DNA of 64,000 nt, taken from contig NZ_NFJU01000018.1 of assembly GCF_002160025.1 (NCBI RefSeq), positions 1-64,000 of the forward strand, read 5' to 3'. Positions within the stretch are counted from its first letter, which is position 1. Every line of letters starts with the position of its first letter. The notes under the pieces were generated by a model. That model saw nothing but the letters and a program-made list of their open reading frames with translations. It ran no database searches and was not told the DNA's origin. Shown here in pieces: positions 62,846 to 64,000 of the stretch. This DNA comes from Anaeromassilibacillus sp. An200 (GTDB lineage Bacteria; Bacillota; Clostridia; Oscillospirales; Acutalibacteraceae). Both the position numbers and the translations under genes were made by a program.

Positions 62846-64000
62846 TTGAAGGAAATCAAAACGAAGCCGGAAGTCATTCGACCGAAGGAGCGTGGGAGTG
62901 TTGCGAGAGCGCCGAAGACGGCCATGCACCGCGTCTGGCTGCAGGCAAAGGAGAAGCTTACGGCTGAAAGCCGGGAGGCCGCCGCTCCCGCTTCACAGGA
63001 GAAATCCGGAAACACTCCGGCCGGCAGCGCGGAGGAGCAGCTGCAATCCGTCGTGGGAACTGCCGCGGAGAGGATTGCCCACGGGTTTTCCGGGGAAGTG
63101 AGAAAACGTCTGCCGGTACACGGTACGAAAGAGACGGTCGAGCCGCCGTACCAGGCAGGAGGACAGGAGAGCACAAAGGCAATCCCACCGCAGCCCTGCG
63201 AAAGAGGCAGGGAACTCGCGCGGACAAGGTCATCCGACCACCGCGAAGAAAACAGGATGCGGACAAAGGAAATCCGTGCGCGGAAGGCGGAGGAACACGT
63301 AAACACAGTCCGCACGCAAACCGTCGGGAAGCACACAAGCTTCTCTCCCCCATCCCGCCGCCAGATAAACAAAAAGACTCCCGCAGCTTCCTCCGTGAAG
63401 GAAAAGCCGCGGGAGTCTTTGCGAACCGTGAAAACGGGAACCAAACAGTCTGCCGTCCATCATACACAGCGGGCAGCCGGAAAAACACGCGAGCTGCAAA
63501 AGGTGCGGAAGAAAGCGGCGCGCTCCGCACAGCGCACGCGGCAGACAGCCAGAGCAGCAGCCCGGACAGTGCGCTCCGCCGCCCGGGCGGTATCCGCAGG
63601 GCTTCGCGCTGCTGTGGTTGCTGCGAAAGGACTGGCAGCGGCTCTGATCGCGGGAGGCTGGGCCGCGGTGCTCGTGATTGTCCTCATCTGCCTGATTGCT
63701 TTCCTTGCCGGTTCCTGCTACGGCCTGTTTCTCGGCGCGGAGGATACGGGAAAGGGAACGAGCGTCACGCAGGCCGTCTCCTTGCTGAACGGAGAATTTG
63801 AAGCCAAAATGGAGGAGATCGCAGAGAGCGTGGAACACGACCGTCAGGAGGTGATGGCAAACGACGGGAACACCGCGATCTGCTGGGAGGAGGTTCTCGC
63901 TGTGTTTTCCGCCCGAACAACGGGGGCGGAAAACGGAACGCAGGTCGTGGCGCTGGACGCCGCTCAGATCGATGCTCTGCGCGCAATCCTGTGGGATATG
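62846..64000 (+). CDS. CD1108-like conjugation protein (partial)
   Basis: An open frame of 385 codons runs from TTG 62846 to the window end without a stop. It starts KEIKTKPEVIRPKERGSVARAPKTAMHRVWLQAKEK, typical of CD1108-family mobile-element proteins. A long, basic, low-complexity region follows (RKKAARSAQRTRQTARAAARTVRSAARAV near residues 220-250), then a membrane helix (AALIAGGWAAVLVIVLICLIAFLAG, about 266-292) and the start of the extracellular part. In relatives the unseen end carries lysozyme/CHAP cell-wall hydrolase domains. TTG lies seven bases after GGGAGG; ATG 62780 is a weaker alternative. Confidence 0.82.
   Translation, partial: MKEIKTKPEVIRPKERGSVARAPKTAMHRVWLQAKEKLTAESREAAAPASQEKSGNTPAGSAEEQLQSVVGTAAERIAHGFSGEVRKRLPVHGTKETVEPPYQAGGQESTKAIPPQPCERGRELARTRSSDHREENRMRTKEIRARKAEEHVNTVRTQTVGKHTSFSPPSRRQINKKTPAASSVKEKPRESLRTVKTGTKQSAVHHTQRAAGKTRELQKVRKKAARSAQRTRQTARAAARTVRSAARAVSAGLRAAVVAAKGLAAALIAGGWAAVLVIVLICLIAFLAGSCYGLFLGAEDTGKGTSVTQAVSLLNGEFEAKMEEIAESVEHDRQEVMANDGNTAICWEEVLAVFSARTTGAENGTQVVALDAAQIDALRAILWDM

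Larger units (their letters stand above)
31442..64000. mobile_element. Integrative conjugative element, left part
   Basis: From the tRNA-Arg 3' end to the window end every gene fits a conjugative element: partition-type ATPase, two DNA methyltransferases, adhesin and sortase, toxin-antitoxin pairs, MobC, relaxase, PcfB, ArdC-like, VirD4, Maff2, CD1107-like, PrgI, VirB4 and CD1108-like proteins. The set resembles the Clostridium difficile CTn/Oscillospiraceae ICE family. The right end, integrase and second attachment site are beyond 64,000. The left junction at the tRNA is inferred from gene content. Confidence 0.9.

Overview
The window looks like a GC-rich Clostridia chromosome, probably from the gut order Oscillospirales (Ruminococcaceae/Oscillospiraceae-like). 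The reasons are the yaaA-recF-remB-gyrB-gyrA order typical of Firmicutes, remB itself, strong AGGAGG ribosome sites, and an integrative conjugative element (ICE) of the PrgI/VirB4/Maff2/CD1107/CD1108 kind common in that group. This assignment is inference; no 16S gene is present.

Bases 1-31,441 are host chromosome. A gene-free, hairpin-rich stretch (1-644) leads into yaaA, recF, remB, a zinc-ribbon membrane protein, gyrB, three YcxB-like membrane proteins and gyrA. After these come a lipoprotein, an ADP-ribose pyrophosphatase and two small membrane proteins. An AT-rich SLOG/XRE pair at 11.9-12.7 kb looks acquired. On the minus strand lie secA, a reduced Rnf-like operon (rnfC-D-E-A, with no rnfG or rnfB) and rpe. 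A TauE-type permease and pyrBI follow on the plus strand, then Leloir genes galE, galT and galK on the minus strand. A LacI-type regulator heads a plus-strand sugar operon (DUF4867 protein, xylulokinase-like kinase, fucose/arabinose isomerase-like protein). Three copies of one palindrome-rich intergenic repeat are scattered through this half.

A tRNA-Arg(CCG) gene at 31,365-31,441 marks the boundary. From there to the end of the window lies an ICE, probably inserted at the tRNA 3' end; the distal end and integrase are outside. In order it carries an actin-like ParM with a small partner, a C5-cytosine methyltransferase, an amidoligase with a gamma-glutamylcyclotransferase-like protein, a surface module (sortase, CAP protein, 1,747-residue adhesin with 13 Cna_B repeats), a divergent S-adenosylmethionine synthetase, and two toxin-antitoxin pairs. 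It also carries a DUF3991/toprim protein, an adenine-type methyltransferase, a candidate oriT, MobC and relaxase, PcfB, an ArdC-like protein, SLOG and PP-loop proteins, and the type IV secretion genes VirD4, Maff2, CD1107-like, PrgI, VirB4 and a CD1108-like protein cut by the window end.

The most striking signal is in how the ICE genes begin. About ten conserved genes (relaxase, PrgI, C5 methyltransferase, amidoligase and others) have a good Shine-Dalgarno sequence, but where ATG should stand there is ATC, CTG or ACG; six more use TTG. The host half uses ATG almost everywhere. Either this ICE initiates translation at near-cognate codons throughout its transfer module, perhaps to hold expression low or conditional, or these sites have decayed; the coding frames themselves look intact.
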